64,000 nucleotides of DNA, from assembly GCF_023370775.1 (NCBI RefSeq), contig NZ_JAMCCQ010000001.1, positions 930,001-994,000 on the forward strand, in the 5' to 3' direction. Shown here one piece after another: positions 35,818 through 47,101 of the stretch (the stretch's first letter is position 1; each line of letters starts with the position of its first letter). Position numbers and translations under genes: made by a program. The stretch is from Marivita sp. GX14005. Lineage in GTDB: Bacteria > Pseudomonadota > Alphaproteobacteria > Rhodobacterales > Rhodobacteraceae. The notes under the pieces were generated by a model. That model saw nothing but the letters and a program-made list of their open reading frames with translations, had not been told where the DNA came from and ran no database searches.

Positions 35818-37040
35818 ATCACGAATTGCGCGAGCAGATCATCGTCAGTGATATCCTGATAGGTGAACCCGCCAGCATCGAGCTTGGCAAAAAGCTTGTC
35901 GAAACTTCCGGCCTCGCGGGTTTCGATCCCGATGAGGACCGATCCGTAATTGCGCGCCGATTTCTTGAGATATTCGAACCGCGCGATATCGTCATCGGGG
36001 CCAAGCAGCCCGAGGAAATCCTTGAGCGCGCCGGGCCGCTGCGGCATCCGGAGAATAAAATACTTCTTCAGCCCAAGGAATTTCTGCGCACGCTCCTTCA
36101 CTTCGGGCAGCCGTTCAAAATCGAAATTGCCACCCGAGGTGATGCAGACCACCCTGCGCCCCGCGATCGCCTGGCCAAGATCGGGCAGCGCATCGACCGA
36201 CAGCGCGCCAGCCGGTTCCAGCACGATCCCCTCGACATTCAGCATTTCCAGCATCGTCGTGCAAAGCCGGTCCTCCGGAATGGTCAACGTATTAGCCAGC
36301 CCCACACCCTTGAGTCGCGCAAAGGTCCGCTGGCCGATCTGCCCGACAGCGGCCCCGTCGGCAAAGGTGTTCACATGATCGAGCTTCACCGGCCGTCCGG
36401 CCTCAAGCGCGGCATGGAGACAGGCACCGCCTTTCGGCTCGACGAAGGTATATTGGCAGTCGGTCCCCAGGTAGCTGAGCATCCCCGCCGAAAGCCCGCC
36501 ACCCCCGACCGGAATGACAAGGTGATCCGGCGCGCCGCCCAGCTGTTCGATCAGTTCCACCGCGACGCTGGCCTGACCCTCGATCACGTCCTCATCGTCG
36601 AAGGGTGACAGGAAATGCCCGCCCGCTTCCTTGCAAAACCCCTGCGCGGCGGCGAGCGTATCGTCGAAATAGTCCCCGACAAGGCGGATCTCGACACTAT
36701 CGCCCCCGAAGATCTCGGTTTTCTGGATTTTCTGTTGCGGCGTCGTCACCGGCATGAAGATCACCCCCTTCACCCCGAAATGACGGCACATGAAGGCAAC
36801 GCCCTGCGCATGGTTCCCGGCGCTGGCACAGACGAAAAGCCCGGCGTCGGGCCGCTTGCGCATCGCGTTGAACGCGCCGCGCAGTTTGTAGCTGCGCACG
36901 GGCGACAGATCCTCGCGCTTGAGATACACTTCGGCGCCGTAGCGATCCGACAGATGCGCGTTGCGCAAGAGCGGTGTCGGCGGAAACACCTCTCGCATCG
37001 CTTGCGTCGCGTCGCGGGCCGCCTTGGCAAAATCAGTCAA
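35814..37040 (-). CDS. ilvA: threonine ammonia-lyase (threonine deaminase)
   Basis: PLP enzyme that converts threonine to 2-oxobutyrate, the first step of isoleucine synthesis. The 408-residue protein has PLP Lys52 in PVRSYKLRGAFNAM, the glycine loop VGGGGLSAG, and a single short C-terminal ACT-like regulatory region (about 328-408: FILRMPQRPGALKDFL). The TTG at 37040 is used because the protein then begins MTDFAKAARDATQAM, as I recall for Rhodobacteraceae IlvA, and it overlaps the upstream gene by 8 bases; an ATG at residue 15 is the alternative. Confidence 0.93.
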   Translation of the reverse strand: MTDFAKAARDATQAMREVFPPTPLLRNAHLSDRYGAEVYLKREDLSPVRSYKLRGAFNAMRKRPDAGLFVCASAGNHAQGVAFMCRHFGVKGVIFMPVTTPQQKIQKTEIFGGDSVEIRLVGDYFDDTLAAAQGFCKEAGGHFLSPFDDEDVIEGQASVAVELIEQLGGAPDHLVIPVGGGGLSAGMLSYLGTDCQYTFVEPKGGACLHAALEAGRPVKLDHVNTFADGAAVGQIGQRTFARLKGVGLANTLTIPEDRLCTTMLEMLNVEGIVLEPAGALSVDALPDLGQAIAGRRVVCITSGGNFDFERLPEVKERAQKFLGLKKYFILRMPQRPGALKDFLGLLGPDDDIARFEYLKKSARNYGSVLIGIETREAGSFDKLFAKLDAGGFTYQDITDDDLLAQFVI

Positions 37041-37785
37041 TGGACCGCCCTTCGATGAAATACCCGTAAAGCGTCGTCAGCACCGAAATTCCGATCATGG
37101 TGGCAAACCAGTTCATCACCAGCGCATAGACGAGATTAATGATCGAGGAAGGATCGTCATTGAAAAAGGACGGCAACTGGATAAGCACGCTCGCCCCGAC
37201 GACGATCAGGGCCAGAACAAGGATCGGCCCGCTTTGACCGCGCGTTGCGGCCCATGCCTCGGCAAGGCGAAGATCCGCCCCGATGGCCGCGGCGGGAAGC
37301 ATCACGCCCAGCCGAAAGAAAAGGTAAGCCGCCGCACCGACGATCGCCAGCGTCATGAGACCGATCAGCCCCGGCAGCCCGGCGGACAGGATGCCCAGCG
37401 GAATGGACACTGCCAGGATACCGATCACCACCAGAAGCCCGATAAGCAGGGATCGCCCAAGATAGGCGAGGATCTCCGAACCGTGAAACCGCGGCAGCCA
37501 ACCCTGCACCCGCTCCCCAGACAGTGCGAAACGATGCCACGCCACCGCGATCCAGAGACTCGCGACAATCGCGAACGTGCCAAGTAGCAAAATCGCAGTC
37601 ACATCCTCCCCGCCCGGCACCGCCGGCGCATCGCCTTCTGCCGCGATCATCTCCGGCGGGTTGAGGAACGCGTAAAGCGTATAGGCGCTCTGCACGAGAT
37701 AGAGCAGCAAGGACAGCCGCAGAGCCTGATCGAGATTGGCGATCACCAAATTGAACGAATGTAGGAAGATTCGCCAACCAAGCAC
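37033..37785 (-). CDS. multi-pass membrane protein of unknown function
   Basis: A 250-residue protein with about six hydrophobic segments (roughly 15-40, 62-85, 108-135, 138-165, 185-205 and 215-240) and few charged residues between them. It has no enzymatic or transport motif that I recognise. The C-terminus overlaps the ilvA start by 8 bases, suggesting co-translation, and the gene is divergent from argG 99 bases away. The neighbours do not indicate a function. Confidence 0.75.
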   Translation of the reverse strand: MLGWRIFLHSFNLVIANLDQALRLSLLLYLVQSAYTLYAFLNPPEMIAAEGDAPAVPGGEDVTAILLLGTFAIVASLWIAVAWHRFALSGERVQGWLPRFHGSEILAYLGRSLLIGLLVVIGILAVSIPLGILSAGLPGLIGLMTLAIVGAAAYLFFRLGVMLPAAAIGADLRLAEAWAATRGQSGPILVLALIVVGASVLIQLPSFFNDDPSSIINLVYALVMNWFATMIGISVLTTLYGYFIEGRSID

Positions 37786-37884
37786 GGCATGTCTCCTTTA
37801 GCCACGCGGCCGCTGCCGGTCCGCTTCTTGCCCCTACCCTGAAAAACAAGTAATCGCCACGGCAAACCCGATAAAGGAAAACCC

Positions 37885-39108
37885 ATGTCTGCGCCCAAGA
37901 AAGTCGTGCTGGCCTATTCCGGTGGCCTCGATACCTCCATCATCCTGAAATGGCTCCAAACCGAGTATGGCTGCGAGGTCGTGACCTTCACCGCCGATCT
38001 GGGCCAGGGCGAGGAACTCGAGCCGGCGCGCAAGAAGGCCGAACTTCTGGGGATCGCGCCGGAGAACATCTATATCGAGGATATCCGCGAGGAATTCGTG
38101 CGCGATTTCGTCTTCCCGATGTTCCGCGCCAACGCGGTCTACGAAGGCGTCTACCTGCTTGGCACCTCCATCGCGCGGCCGCTGATTTCCAAGCGTCTGG
38201 TCGAGATCGCAGCCGAAACCGGCGCCGATGCCGTCGCTCATGGCGCGACCGGCAAGGGCAACGATCAGGTGCGCTTCGAGCTCGCTGCCTATGCGCTCAA
38301 TCCCGATATCAAGGTGATCGCGCCGTGGCGCGAGTGGGACCTGTCATCGCGCACCAAGCTGCTCGATTTCGCCGAAAAGAACCAGATCCCCATCGCCAAA
38401 GACAAGCGCGGCGAAGCGCCGTTCTCGGTCGATGCGAACCTTCTGCACACCTCGTCCGAAGGCAAGGTGCTGGAAGACCCGGCGCAGGAAGCGCCCGATT
38501 ACGTCTATCAGCGCACGGTCCATCCCGAAGACGCGCCCGATACGCCCGAGATGGTCGAGATCAGTTTCGAAAAGGGCGATGCGGTCGCTATCAATGGCGA
38601 AGCGATGAGCCCGGCGACGATCCTCACAAAGCTGAACGAACTTGGCGGCAAGCACGGGGTCGGGCGGCTCGATCTGGTGGAAAACCGTTTCGTCGGGATG
38701 AAATCGCGCGGCATTTACGAAACCCCCGGCGGCACTGTCCTGCTCGAAGCGCATCGCGGGATCGAGCAGATCACGCTCGACAGCGGCGCGGGGCACCTCA
38801 AGGATTCGATCATGCCGCGCTATGCGGAACTGATCTATAACGGCTTCTGGTATTCGCCCGAGCGCGAGATGCTGCAAGCGCTGATCGACAAGAGCCAGGA
38901 GCATGTTACCGGCACCGTCCGCGTGAAGCTCTACAAGGGTTCGGTCAACACGGTCGCGCGCTGGTCGGATCACTCGCTTTATTCCGAAGCGCATGTGACC
39001 TTCGAGGAAGACGCCGGCGCCTACGATCAGAAGGACGCGCAAGGCTTCATCCAGCTCAACGCGCTGCGCCTGAAACTGCTCGCCGCGCGGGATCGTCGGT
39101 TGAAATAA
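37885..39108 (+). CDS. argG: argininosuccinate synthase
   Basis: Joins citrulline and aspartate with ATP in arginine synthesis. The 407-residue protein has the N-type ATP pyrophosphatase loop AYSGGLDTS (about 11-19), [11 protein letters not shown]-like segment ([15 protein letters not shown]) and the citrulline/aspartate-binding regions of the family. AAAGGA precedes the ATG. It converges with the sulfotransferase gene, 4 bases apart, around the palindrome GCTCTAGAGC (39110-39119). Confidence 0.97.
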   Translation: MSAPKKVVLAYSGGLDTSIILKWLQTEYGCEVVTFTADLGQGEELEPARKKAELLGIAPENIYIEDIREEFVRDFVFPMFRANAVYEGVYLLGTSIARPLISKRLVEIAAETGADAVAHGATGKGNDQVRFELAAYALNPDIKVIAPWREWDLSSRTKLLDFAEKNQIPIAKDKRGEAPFSVDANLLHTSSEGKVLEDPAQEAPDYVYQRTVHPEDAPDTPEMVEISFEKGDAVAINGEAMSPATILTKLNELGGKHGVGRLDLVENRFVGMKSRGIYETPGGTVLLEAHRGIEQITLDSGAGHLKDSIMPRYAELIYNGFWYSPEREMLQALIDKSQEHVTGTVRVKLYKGSVNTVARWSDHSLYSEAHVTFEEDAGAYDQKDAQGFIQLNALRLKLLAARDRRLK

Positions 39109-39112
39109 GGCT

Positions 39113-39844
39113 CTAGAGCGGGGGTTTCTCCGCCTTCAGCGCCTTTTCCTTCATCCGGGCGTAATAGGGCATCGCCTCATTCGCCACATCCTTCAGCCGG
39201 CCTGACATTGGGGGCAAATCCCCTTCCGGCCCGGCGAAGCCCGTTGTCCGATGAAGCGAGCGATACCACACAGGCGCCCAGACCCCGTCATAGGGTTTGG
39301 GCCCCGCAGGCCAGCTCAACATCGCCGGATCCCAGCCCAGCCCGACGGCATCGCAAAGCGCGCGCAACATCGCTTCGGGATCGCGGCGGATATCGGCGCT
39401 GTCGATGACGATGGGCTGCTGACCCAGCGCAATCGCCTCGTCATATAACTCCGCCTGCTGGCGAAAACCGATATCCTCGGCCGTCACCTGCGGATAGCCC
39501 TTGGCGAAACTGGCTGTCACCCGCGCGGGATGGCGGATCAGAAACACGTTTACGCACTCGCCCATGAACGCGCGCGGCATCCCGTCGATCATGTGCTGGC
39601 ACATATGCTTGTGATAGACATGCCGGCCAACCGGTTGCGGTGACATCAGTCTCTGTTCGACGGTTTCGGCATCCTCCGGGCGGCTTTGCAGGATCTCTTC
39701 GCGCATCGGATGGGCGAGCCCCGTCATCCACAGGTAAGGCCCGTAGAACGGCTCATCCCAAACGTCGAAATCCCGCCGCTGTGCAAACGCATACATCATC
39801 GCGGTCGACAGGTTGCGCGGCCCCGACCACATCGCCAGTTTCAT
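39113..39844 (-). CDS. sulfotransferase-like P-loop protein
   Basis: A 243-residue protein starting MKLAMWSGPRNLSTAMM, with SGPRNLST as the P-loop-like PAPS-binding element. HPARVTASFAKGYP in the middle corresponds to the 3'-phosphate-binding region. It resembles the sulfotransferase-like family that databases sometimes call branched-chain-aminotransferase-like; it lacks PLP-enzyme motifs. The acceptor is unknown. The ATG at 39844 has GGGAGGGG upstream; 19 further in-frame codons have no support. Confidence 0.8.
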   Translation of the reverse strand: MKLAMWSGPRNLSTAMMYAFAQRRDFDVWDEPFYGPYLWMTGLAHPMREEILQSRPEDAETVEQRLMSPQPVGRHVYHKHMCQHMIDGMPRAFMGECVNVFLIRHPARVTASFAKGYPQVTAEDIGFRQQAELYDEAIALGQQPIVIDSADIRRDPEAMLRALCDAVGLGWDPAMLSWPAGPKPYDGVWAPVWYRSLHRTTGFAGPEGDLPPMSGRLKDVANEAMPYYARMKEKALKAEKPPL

Positions 39845-40003
39845 GTTGCGGCCCCTCCCGAACGCCCTGGAAGTCACGCTACCCCATGCGCCGGGCGGCA
39901 CAAGCGGTAACTCCCGCTCACCTTCGAGTGAACCCGCCTCATGGAAATTGCGTTCGCCCTAGAACCTGTCTCAAACTGGAGACAACCGAAAAGGAGACAC
40001 CCC

Positions 40004-40660
40004 ATGCGCTTGCGCCGAACTAGACCCGTTCTCTTGTCACTCGCCATTCTTGCCGGAATGGCGCTGCAATCCCAGTCCGCCAAGGCGGGCGAGACACGCG
40101 ATATCGTCGTCGCCGGCGGCTGTTTCTGGTGCGTCGAAGCGGATTTCGAAAGCGTCAAAGGCGTTCAGGAAGCCGTTTCCGGCTATACCGGCGGGACAAC
40201 GGAAAACCCGACCTACAAAGAGGTCAGCCGCGGCGGCACCGGGCATTACGAGGCGGTCCAGATCACCTATGACAGCGATGTCGTGGATCGCAAAACCCTC
40301 TATGACCTTTTCTTCCGCTCCATCGACCCGACCGATCCGGGCGGCCAGTTCTGCGACCGCGGGCAAAGTTATGCCACCGCCATTTTCGTCTCTAACCCAG
40401 AGGAACGCGCCGCTGCCGAGGCGGCAAAGGCCGAGGCTCAGGCAGAGCTCGGGCAGGAGATCGTGACGCCAATCCTCGATGCGCAAACCTTCTACACAGC
40501 CGAGGATTATCATCAGGACTATTATCTCGGGGATAACCTGATCCTGTCACGCTTCGGCCCGATCAAGCAGTCCAAAGCATATAAGCGTTACCGCGACGGT
40601 TGCGGGCGCGATGCGCGGATCGAAGAGCTTTGGGGCAGCGATGCGCCCTTCATCAACTAA
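40004..40660 (+). CDS. msrA: peptide-methionine (S)-S-oxide reductase MsrA, exported
   Basis: Repairs methionine-S-sulfoxide in proteins. The 218-residue precursor begins with a signal peptide (about 1-28, [19 protein letters not shown]), so it probably acts in the periplasm. The catalytic cysteine is Cys40 in [28 protein letters not shown] and YHQDYY are typical MsrA motifs. The ATG at 40004 has AAGGAGA upstream. The exported form would need a periplasmic reductant rather than cytosolic thioredoxin directly. Its stop codon overlaps that of the convergent kinase gene. Confidence 0.93.
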   Translation: MRLRRTRPVLLSLAILAGMALQSQSAKAGETRDIVVAGGCFWCVEADFESVKGVQEAVSGYTGGTTENPTYKEVSRGGTGHYEAVQITYDSDVVDRKTLYDLFFRSIDPTDPGGQFCDRGQSYATAIFVSNPEERAAAEAAKAEAQAELGQEIVTPILDAQTFYTAEDYHQDYYLGDNLILSRFGPIKQSKAYKRYRDGCGRDARIEELWGSDAPFIN

Positions 40661-41532
40661 CCGAGCCGCGCATCCTCGACATCCTTGAGATCGGGGATTA
40701 CATCGGCCGTTCCGTGCCGCGTCACCATGATCGCCCCGGCCTGTTGACCAAGCGAAATCGCCTGCTCCATCGGCAAACCGCGATCGAGCGCGGCGACAAG
40801 GAACCCTGTAAACGTATCCCCGGCCCCGGTCGTGTCGACCGGGGTCACAGGGATGGCGGGAAAGTTTCGGTCCGTTCCCAGATCAGTGTTGAGCCAACGG
40901 CACCCGTCCGCCCCAAGCGTCACGATAACGTCACGCACCGGCAAATCCGCGAGGTCAAGCCCCATCGCCTCGCTCAACTGCCGTGCTTCGACCGCGTTCA
41001 TCACCAGCATGTCGAGCATCGGCAGAACCGCCTTGACCGCTTCCGCATCGAACGGCGCGGCGGCATAGACCACACGCATCCCCTTGGCCGACGCCAGCGC
41101 CGCGCCCTCGATCTGGGCCGAGGTTTCGTTCTGGAAAAGGAAGGTGTCCGCTTCTCCCGCTCCGGCCAGCGCCTCCGCAATATGCGGCTCTAACACGGCG
41201 TGATTGGCACCGGGGTGGATCAGGATCGCGTTTTCCCCGCGCGCATCCACCATGATGACGGCATGGCCCGTCGCCTCGCCGATCTCGCGGATCTGGCGCG
41301 TATCCACCCCGTATTCGAGCATTCGTCCGACCGCCCAGCGCCCATCGGCCCCAACCGCACCGATATGGACCGCCCGCGCCGCTGCCCGCGCGATGGCGAC
41401 CGACATATTTGCGCCCTTGCCGCCCAGCCCCCTGCGGTGCTCGGTCGCGGCCAGTGTCTCGCCAGGCGCAAGCAGATGCGGCACTTGGTAGAACAGATCG
41501 ACATTGATCGACCCGAGGTTATAGACCGCCAC
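40657..41532 (-). CDS. PfkB-family carbohydrate kinase (ribokinase-like)
   Basis: A 291-residue kinase with N-terminal [35 protein letters not shown] and the PfkB C-terminal signature [17 protein letters not shown] including the catalytic Asp. It resembles ribokinase in length and motifs, but the sugar is not determined and no ribose transporter is nearby. The GTG at 41532 starts 4 bases after the malic enzyme stop, with AAGGGGA upstream inside that gene, so translation is probably coupled. Confidence 0.85.
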   Translation of the reverse strand: MAVYNLGSINVDLFYQVPHLLAPGETLAATEHRRGLGGKGANMSVAIARAAARAVHIGAVGADGRWAVGRMLEYGVDTRQIREIGEATGHAVIMVDARGENAILIHPGANHAVLEPHIAEALAGAGEADTFLFQNETSAQIEGAALASAKGMRVVYAAAPFDAEAVKAVLPMLDMLVMNAVEARQLSEAMGLDLADLPVRDVIVTLGADGCRWLNTDLGTDRNFPAIPVTPVDTTGAGDTFTGFLVAALDRGLPMEQAISLGQQAGAIMVTRHGTADVIPDLKDVEDARLG

Positions 41533-41536
41533 CGGA

Positions 41537-43792
41537 TCAGTTCCCCTTGCACGCGGCCAGAACCGCCATGTTGAGAATGTCATTCGCCGTCATGGTGGTC
41601 GAACAGACCTGAATCGACTTGTCGATGCCGGTGAGGATCGGCCCGATCACCGTCGCATGGGCAATCTCCTGCATCAGCTTGACCGAGATCGAGGCCGAAT
41701 GGCGCGCCGGCACGATCAGGATATTCGCCGGGCCGGTCAACCGCTGGAACGGGTAATGCGCCTGCGCCTTCGGGTTGAGCGCGACATCAACGGTCATTTC
41801 GCCTTCATATTCGAAATTCACCCCCCGCTGATCCAGCACGCGCGGCGCGAGATACATCTTCTCCGCCCGCTCCGAGACCGGATAGCCAAAGGTCGAGAAG
41901 GACACGAACGCCACACGCGGCTCCAGTCCGATCAGCCGCGCGACGCCCGCGGCTTGTTCGGCGATATCGGCCAAGTCATGCTCGTTCGGCCATTCATGCA
42001 CGAGCGTATCGGCAATCAGCACGATCCGCCCGCCATAGAGCAGCGCGGTCACGCCAGCGGCACCATGCGCGGCATCCGCATCGAACACATGGTTGATAAG
42101 CTCCAGCACATGCGCCGATTTCCGCGTCGCCCCGGTGACGAGCGCGTCACCATGCCCTTGCTGGAGCATCAGCGCACCGAAAACATGCCTGTCCCGCGCG
42201 GCAAGCCGATGAACATCCTGCCGATCCAGACCCTTGCGCTGCAGGCGGCCGTAAAGAAACTCCTTGTAGTCTTCGAGATGCGATGTGTTCGCGGCGTTCA
42301 CCACCTCAAGCTCGCGCACCGCATCGCCAAGACCGGAGGCTTCGAGCTTTGCCTTCACATCATCGGCGCGCCCGACGACCAGCGCCTTGCCGAACCCGCC
42401 GCGCTGATACATCACTGCGGCCCGCAAAACGCGCGGATCGTCCCCCTCGGCAAAGATCACCCGCGCCTGGGCCTTGCGTGCCCGTGCGTTGATCCCGCGC
42501 AGGATGCTGGCCGTCGGATCCATGCGCGACTTGAGCGATTCCTCATAGGCCGCAAGATCGATGATCGGCCGCCGCGCAACGCCCGTATCCATGCCGGCCT
42601 TCGCGACGGCGGCGGGAACACGGTGAATCAGGCGCGGATCGAACGGCGTGGGGATGATGTAATCGCGCCCGAAACTCAGATTCTTGCCATAGGCCAGCGC
42701 CACCTCGTCCGGCACGTCCTCCCGCGCCAGTTCGGCGAGCGCCTCGGCGCAGGCGATCTTCATCTCGTCATTGATCGCGCGCGCATGAATGTCGAGCGCC
42801 CCGCGAAAGAGATACGGAAAACCCAGCACGTTGTTCACCTGGTTGGGATAATCGCTCCGCCCCGTCGCGACGATGGCATCGACGCGCACCTCATGGGCCT
42901 CTTCCGGCGTGATCTCGGGATCGGGGTTCGCCATGGCAAAGATTACCGGATTGTCGGCCATGTTCCGCACCATCTCCTGCGTCACCGCGCCCTTGGCACT
43001 GACGCCGAGGAACACATCCGCTTCCAGCATCGCCTCTTCTAGGCTGCGCGCCTCCGTCTTGACGGCGTGGGCCGATTTCCACTGGTTCATCCCCTCGGTG
43101 CGGCCTTGATAGATCACGCCCTTGGTGTCGCAGACGATGCAGTTTTCATGCCGCGCGCCCATCTGCTTGAGCAGCTCGATACAGGCGATCCCGGCCGCGC
43201 CTGCCCCGTTCAGCACGATCTTCACATCCTCGATCTTCTTGCCGGACAGATGCAGCGCGTTGATGAGCCCCGCCGCGCAGATCACGGCCGTGCCGTGCTG
43301 GTCGTCGTGAAACACCGGAATGTCCATCTCTTCCTTGAGCCGCTGCTCGATAATGAAACATTCTGGCGCCTTGATGTCCTCAAGGTTGATGCCGCCGAAT
43401 GTCGGCCCCATCAGCCGCACGGCGTTGCAGAAGGCATCGGGGTCTTCGGTGTCCAGCTCGATATCGATGGAATTCACATCCGCGAACCGCTTGAACAGCA
43501 CCGACTTGCCCTCCATCACCGGCTTCGATCCCAGCGCGCCCAGATTGCCCAGCCCCAAGACCGCCGTCCCGTTGGAGATCACCGCAACCAGATTGCCCTT
43601 GTTCGTGTAGTCATAAGCCAGCTCCGGGTTTTCGGCGATATCCTCGCAAGGCACCGCGACACCGGGCGAATAGGCGAGCGACAGATCGCGCTGCGTCGTC
43701 ATCGGAACGGTGGCGTTGACCTCCCACTTGCCGGGCGACGGCTCGAAATGAAAGGCAAGCGCTTCTTCGCGGGTGAACTTCGGTTTGGGCAT
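41537..43792 (-). CDS. maeB: NADP-dependent malic enzyme with C-terminal phosphotransacetylase domain
   Basis: Oxidatively decarboxylates malate to pyruvate and NADPH. The 751-residue protein has the malic-enzyme half (about 1-425: [36 protein letters not shown]) and a phosphotransacetylase-like half (about 430-751). This is the large MaeB form, in which the second half is regulatory in studied cases and not known to make acetyl-CoA. It may be co-transcribed with the downstream kinase. It is divergent from mutS with 84 bases between. Confidence 0.95.
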   Translation of the reverse strand: MPKPKFTREEALAFHFEPSPGKWEVNATVPMTTQRDLSLAYSPGVAVPCEDIAENPELAYDYTNKGNLVAVISNGTAVLGLGNLGALGSKPVMEGKSVLFKRFADVNSIDIELDTEDPDAFCNAVRLMGPTFGGINLEDIKAPECFIIEQRLKEEMDIPVFHDDQHGTAVICAAGLINALHLSGKKIEDVKIVLNGAGAAGIACIELLKQMGARHENCIVCDTKGVIYQGRTEGMNQWKSAHAVKTEARSLEEAMLEADVFLGVSAKGAVTQEMVRNMADNPVIFAMANPDPEITPEEAHEVRVDAIVATGRSDYPNQVNNVLGFPYLFRGALDIHARAINDEMKIACAEALAELAREDVPDEVALAYGKNLSFGRDYIIPTPFDPRLIHRVPAAVAKAGMDTGVARRPIIDLAAYEESLKSRMDPTASILRGINARARKAQARVIFAEGDDPRVLRAAVMYQRGGFGKALVVGRADDVKAKLEASGLGDAVRELEVVNAANTSHLEDYKEFLYGRLQRKGLDRQDVHRLAARDRHVFGALMLQQGHGDALVTGATRKSAHVLELINHVFDADAAHGAAGVTALLYGGRIVLIADTLVHEWPNEHDLADIAEQAAGVARLIGLEPRVAFVSFSTFGYPVSERAEKMYLAPRVLDQRGVNFEYEGEMTVDVALNPKAQAHYPFQRLTGPANILIVPARHSASISVKLMQEIAHATVIGPILTGIDKSIQVCSTTMTANDILNMAVLAACKGN

Positions 43793-43876
43793 GTATCGGG
43801 GTCTCTTTCGTCAAATTCGGGTTTTCGAGCCGTGCGGCCCCCTTTATTGTCACGACAAGGCACCGAGGGGAAGCTT

Positions 43877-46534
43877 GTGAACGCGAATAAATCGGCCGTC
43901 ACACCCATGATGGCGCAATATCTGGAAATAAAAACGCAGCATCCCGATGCTTTGTTATTCTACCGCATGGGCGATTTTTACGAATTGTTTTTCGACGATG
44001 CGATCGCGGCGTCCGAGGCGCTCGATATCGCGCTGACGAAGCGCGGAAAGCACGACGGTGACGATATTCCCATGTGCGGTGTGCCGGCCCATTCGTCGGA
44101 AAGCTACCTGCTGACACTCATCAGGAAGGGATTTCGCGTTGCCGTCTGCGAGCAGATGGAAAGCCCCGCCGAGGCCAAGAAACGCGGCTCCAAATCTGTC
44201 GTGAAACGCGATGTGGTGAGGCTTGTCACGCCCGGCACTCTCACCGAAGACAGCCTGCTCGAAGCCCGACGCCACAATTATCTGGCCGCATTGGCCTGTG
44301 TCAGAGACGAATGGGCGCTTGGCTGGACCGATATTTCCACCGGCGCGCTGCATGTCCTGCCGCTCACGGCGGTGCGGATCGGCCCCGAACTCGCACGGCT
44401 GGCGCCTTCGGAGATCCTCGTCGCCGATGGACAGGACGAACAGCTGCGCGGCACGCTCTTCGATCTCGGGATCGAACCGACGATCCTCGGCAAATCGAGC
44501 TTCGATTCAACCGGCGCGCGCTCCCGGCTGAAGCAGCAATTCGGCGTTGCCTCGCTCGATGCCTATGGCCAGTTTTCGCGCCCCGAACTGTCGGCGCTCG
44601 GTGCGCTTGTCGACTATCTGGACCTGACGCAAAAGGGCCGTCTGCCGCTCTTGCGACCGCCGCAACAGGAACAGATCGGCACCGCAATGCAGATCGACGC
44701 GGCCACGCGGCGCAATCTGGAAATCACGCATGGGCCAAATGGCGGGCGCGCCGGATCCCTGCTGTCCGTCATCGACCGCACTTCCACCGCTGGCGGCGCG
44801 CGGCTGTTGGAACGACGCCTCTCCGCGCCCTCTTGCGACCTGCCCTGTATCGCGCAACGTCACGATGCGGTTGCGTGGTGCCTCGACACAACCTCCCCGG
44901 CCCGTGAGATGCGCGATGCGCTGAAATCGGTTCCCGATATCGACCGCGCCCTGTCCCGACTCAGTCTCGATCGCGGCGGTCCACGCGACATGGCCGCAAT
45001 CCGCAACGCTCTTGCACAGGCAAAGACGATTTCCGCCGTGTTAGAGCCGCATGATCTGCCCGACATCCTGGCCCGAGCCGCCGCTGATCTCACCGGCCAT
45101 GACGACCTTCTCGCCCGGCTCGATGAGGCACTTGTCGCTGATCCGCCGCTTCTCGCCCGCGACGGAGGGTTCATCGCGCCCGGCTTTGACCCGGATCTCG
45201 ACGAAGCACGCAAGCTGCGCGACGAAGGGCGCGGCATCATCGCCGGACTTCAATCGCGCTATGCAGAGCAAACGGGCGTGTCCTCGCTCAAGATCAAGCA
45301 CAACAACGTGCTGGGCTATTTCATCGAAACCACCGCCATCCATTCACAAAAGATGCTGGCCCCGCCGCTCAACGAAACCTTCATCCACCGGCAAACCACC
45401 GCCAACCAGATCCGGTTCACCACGGTCGAGCTGTCAGAACTCGAACGCCGGATCATGAGTGCCGGAACCGAAGCGCTCGAACTCGAAAAGCGGCTCTATT
45501 CCGCGCTTCGAGACGGGATTATGATGAAGCAGGCCAATCTGGGCGCCCTCTCCGCCGCGCTTGCCGAACTCGATCTGGCCACCTCGCTCGCCGATCTGGC
45601 CGCCGATCAGAACTGGACCCGGCCAAGGGTCGACAAAAGCCGCGCCTTCGCCATCGAGGCAGGGCGTCACCCTGTCGTCGAACGCGCCTTGCGCGCGGAA
45701 AATGGTGCAACATTTATTGCGAACGACTGCGATCTGACCGCCGAGGACGACGCAGCAGCCATCACGCTCCTCACCGGCCCGAACATGGCCGGAAAATCCA
45801 CCTACCTGCGCCAGAACGCGCTGATTGCACTGCTCGCACAGGCCGGATCATACGTTCCGGCGCAATCGGCCCATATCGGCATCGTCAGCCAGATCTTCAG
45901 CCGCGTCGGCGCGTCGGACGATCTGGCGCGGGGGCGCTCCACATTCATGGTCGAGATGGTGGAAACCGCTGCGATCCTCAATCAGGCCGATGATCGCGCG
46001 CTGGTGATCCTCGATGAGATCGGCCGCGGCACCGCAACTTATGACGGTCTGTCCATTGCCTGGGCCACGCTGGAGCATCTGCAATCGGTCAACAAGGTCC
46101 GCGCGCTTTTCGCGACGCATTACCACGAACTCACCTCCCTCGCAGCGAGGCTCGATGGTGTGAGCAATTCCACCGTTGCGGTGCGCGAATGGGAAGGCGA
46201 GGTGATCTTCCTGCACGAAGTGCGCAGCGGCGCTGCGGATCGGTCCTACGGCGTTCAGGTCGCGCAACTGGCCGGGTTGCCGCCCGCCGTCATCACTCGC
46301 GCAAGATCCGTTCTGGACGCGCTCGAAGCCGGAGAGCGCGAAAAGACAGCCCCCAAGGCGCTGATCGACGATCTACCGCTCTTTTCCGCAGTCGCGCAAA
46401 CAGCGGCGCCAGCTCCGAAACAGGACAGCGAACTAGAGGCGCAGATCAAGGATCTGCACCCCGATGACATGACCCCGATGCAGGCGCTTCAGGCTCTATA
46501 CAAGCTGAAATCGCTGGTCGAAACCGGCGATTAA
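43877..46534 (+). CDS. mutS: DNA mismatch repair ATPase MutS
   Basis: Recognises base mismatches and small loops. The 885-residue protein has the mismatch-binding F-x-E motif in [11 protein letters not shown] (about residues 31-41), the connector, lever and clamp domains, and the ABC-type ATPase with [13 protein letters not shown] (about 634-646) and [15 protein letters not shown]. The C-terminus has the short tetramerisation region. The GTG at 43877 follows GAGGGGA and gives the usual N-terminus; the long upstream frame is antisense to maeB. Confidence 0.95.
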   Translation: MNANKSAVTPMMAQYLEIKTQHPDALLFYRMGDFYELFFDDAIAASEALDIALTKRGKHDGDDIPMCGVPAHSSESYLLTLIRKGFRVAVCEQMESPAEAKKRGSKSVVKRDVVRLVTPGTLTEDSLLEARRHNYLAALACVRDEWALGWTDISTGALHVLPLTAVRIGPELARLAPSEILVADGQDEQLRGTLFDLGIEPTILGKSSFDSTGARSRLKQQFGVASLDAYGQFSRPELSALGALVDYLDLTQKGRLPLLRPPQQEQIGTAMQIDAATRRNLEITHGPNGGRAGSLLSVIDRTSTAGGARLLERRLSAPSCDLPCIAQRHDAVAWCLDTTSPAREMRDALKSVPDIDRALSRLSLDRGGPRDMAAIRNALAQAKTISAVLEPHDLPDILARAAADLTGHDDLLARLDEALVADPPLLARDGGFIAPGFDPDLDEARKLRDEGRGIIAGLQSRYAEQTGVSSLKIKHNNVLGYFIETTAIHSQKMLAPPLNETFIHRQTTANQIRFTTVELSELERRIMSAGTEALELEKRLYSALRDGIMMKQANLGALSAALAELDLATSLADLAADQNWTRPRVDKSRAFAIEAGRHPVVERALRAENGATFIANDCDLTAEDDAAAITLLTGPNMAGKSTYLRQNALIALLAQAGSYVPAQSAHIGIVSQIFSRVGASDDLARGRSTFMVEMVETAAILNQADDRALVILDEIGRGTATYDGLSIAWATLEHLQSVNKVRALFATHYHELTSLAARLDGVSNSTVAVREWEGEVIFLHEVRSGAADRSYGVQVAQLAGLPPAVITRARSVLDALEAGEREKTAPKALIDDLPLFSAVAQTAAPAPKQDSELEAQIKDLHPDDMTPMQALQALYKLKSLVETGD

Positions 46535-47097
46535 GACGCCGGCGTCGAGCTTACGCCAACCTGCGCCGGGCGCAGAAGGCGATCATGCAGCATGAACCCT
46601 TCGGCGGAGACCTGAATGATCTCCCCGGCCTTGGTGCCGGGCACGGGTGCTTCGAACATCGCTTCGTGCTTTTGCGGATCGAACTTCTCGCCCACCTCGG
46701 GCTTGATGAGCTGCACGCCATGCTTGGAAAACACGTTGAGCAATTCGCGCATGGTCAATTCGACCCCCTCGATCAGCGCCTTGGACGATTCGCGCTGGTC
46801 TTCGGGAATGGCGGCCAGGGCGCGTTGCAGGTTGTCGTAGACCGGCAGCAGATCGCGCGCCAGACGCGAGCCGCCATATTGCTGCGCCTCGCGCCGATCC
46901 TTCTCCGACCGCTTGCGCACGTTCTCGGCATCCGCCAGCGCGCGCATGAAACGATCCTTCAGCTCGTCCCGCTCCGCACGCAGCGCATCGATCTCAGCCG
47001 CCTCGTCGTCGATCTCTTCTTCCAGCGCCTCGTTTTCCTCGGCCTCGGCCTCTGCCAGGCTATCGAGGAAATCCGTTGTGTGATCCGTTTCCGCCAT
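46531..47097 (-). CDS. grpE: nucleotide exchange factor GrpE
   Basis: Co-chaperone that releases ADP from DnaK. The 188-residue protein has an acidic disordered N-terminus ([20 protein letters not shown]), a long coiled coil (about 30-75) and the C-terminal beta domain with [12 protein letters not shown] and [16 protein letters not shown]. The ATG at 47097 is preferred to a start 14 codons upstream, as AAGGGTG lies before it. It follows hrcA, 4 bases apart, a common heat-shock pairing. Its stop overlaps that of mutS (TTAA). Confidence 0.95.
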   Translation of the reverse strand: MAETDHTTDFLDSLAEAEAEENEALEEEIDDEAAEIDALRAERDELKDRFMRALADAENVRKRSEKDRREAQQYGGSRLARDLLPVYDNLQRALAAIPEDQRESSKALIEGVELTMRELLNVFSKHGVQLIKPEVGEKFDPQKHEAMFEAPVPGTKAGEIIQVSAEGFMLHDRLLRPAQVGVSSTPAS

Positions 47098-47101
47098 CTC
47101 G

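Noticed and set aside
39110-39119. Palindrome GCTCTAGAGC at the argG/sulfotransferase junction
   Set aside because: No loop and no T-tract; overlapping stop-codon region makes a palindrome here unremarkable.
41957-42000. Phosphotransacetylase half of the malic enzyme as a functional acetate-metabolism gene
   Set aside because: In the studied MaeB fusion proteins this half is regulatory; there is no adjacent ackA.
41657-43042. 461-codon plus-strand frame antisense to maeB
   Set aside because: Shadow of the malic enzyme gene, histidine/arginine-rich without motifs.
46443-46459. GCAGATC-AAG-GATCTGC inverted repeat in the 3' end of mutS as a grpE terminator
   Set aside because: No T-run on the minus strand after the stem and only a 3-base loop; the codons encode a normal MutS tail.
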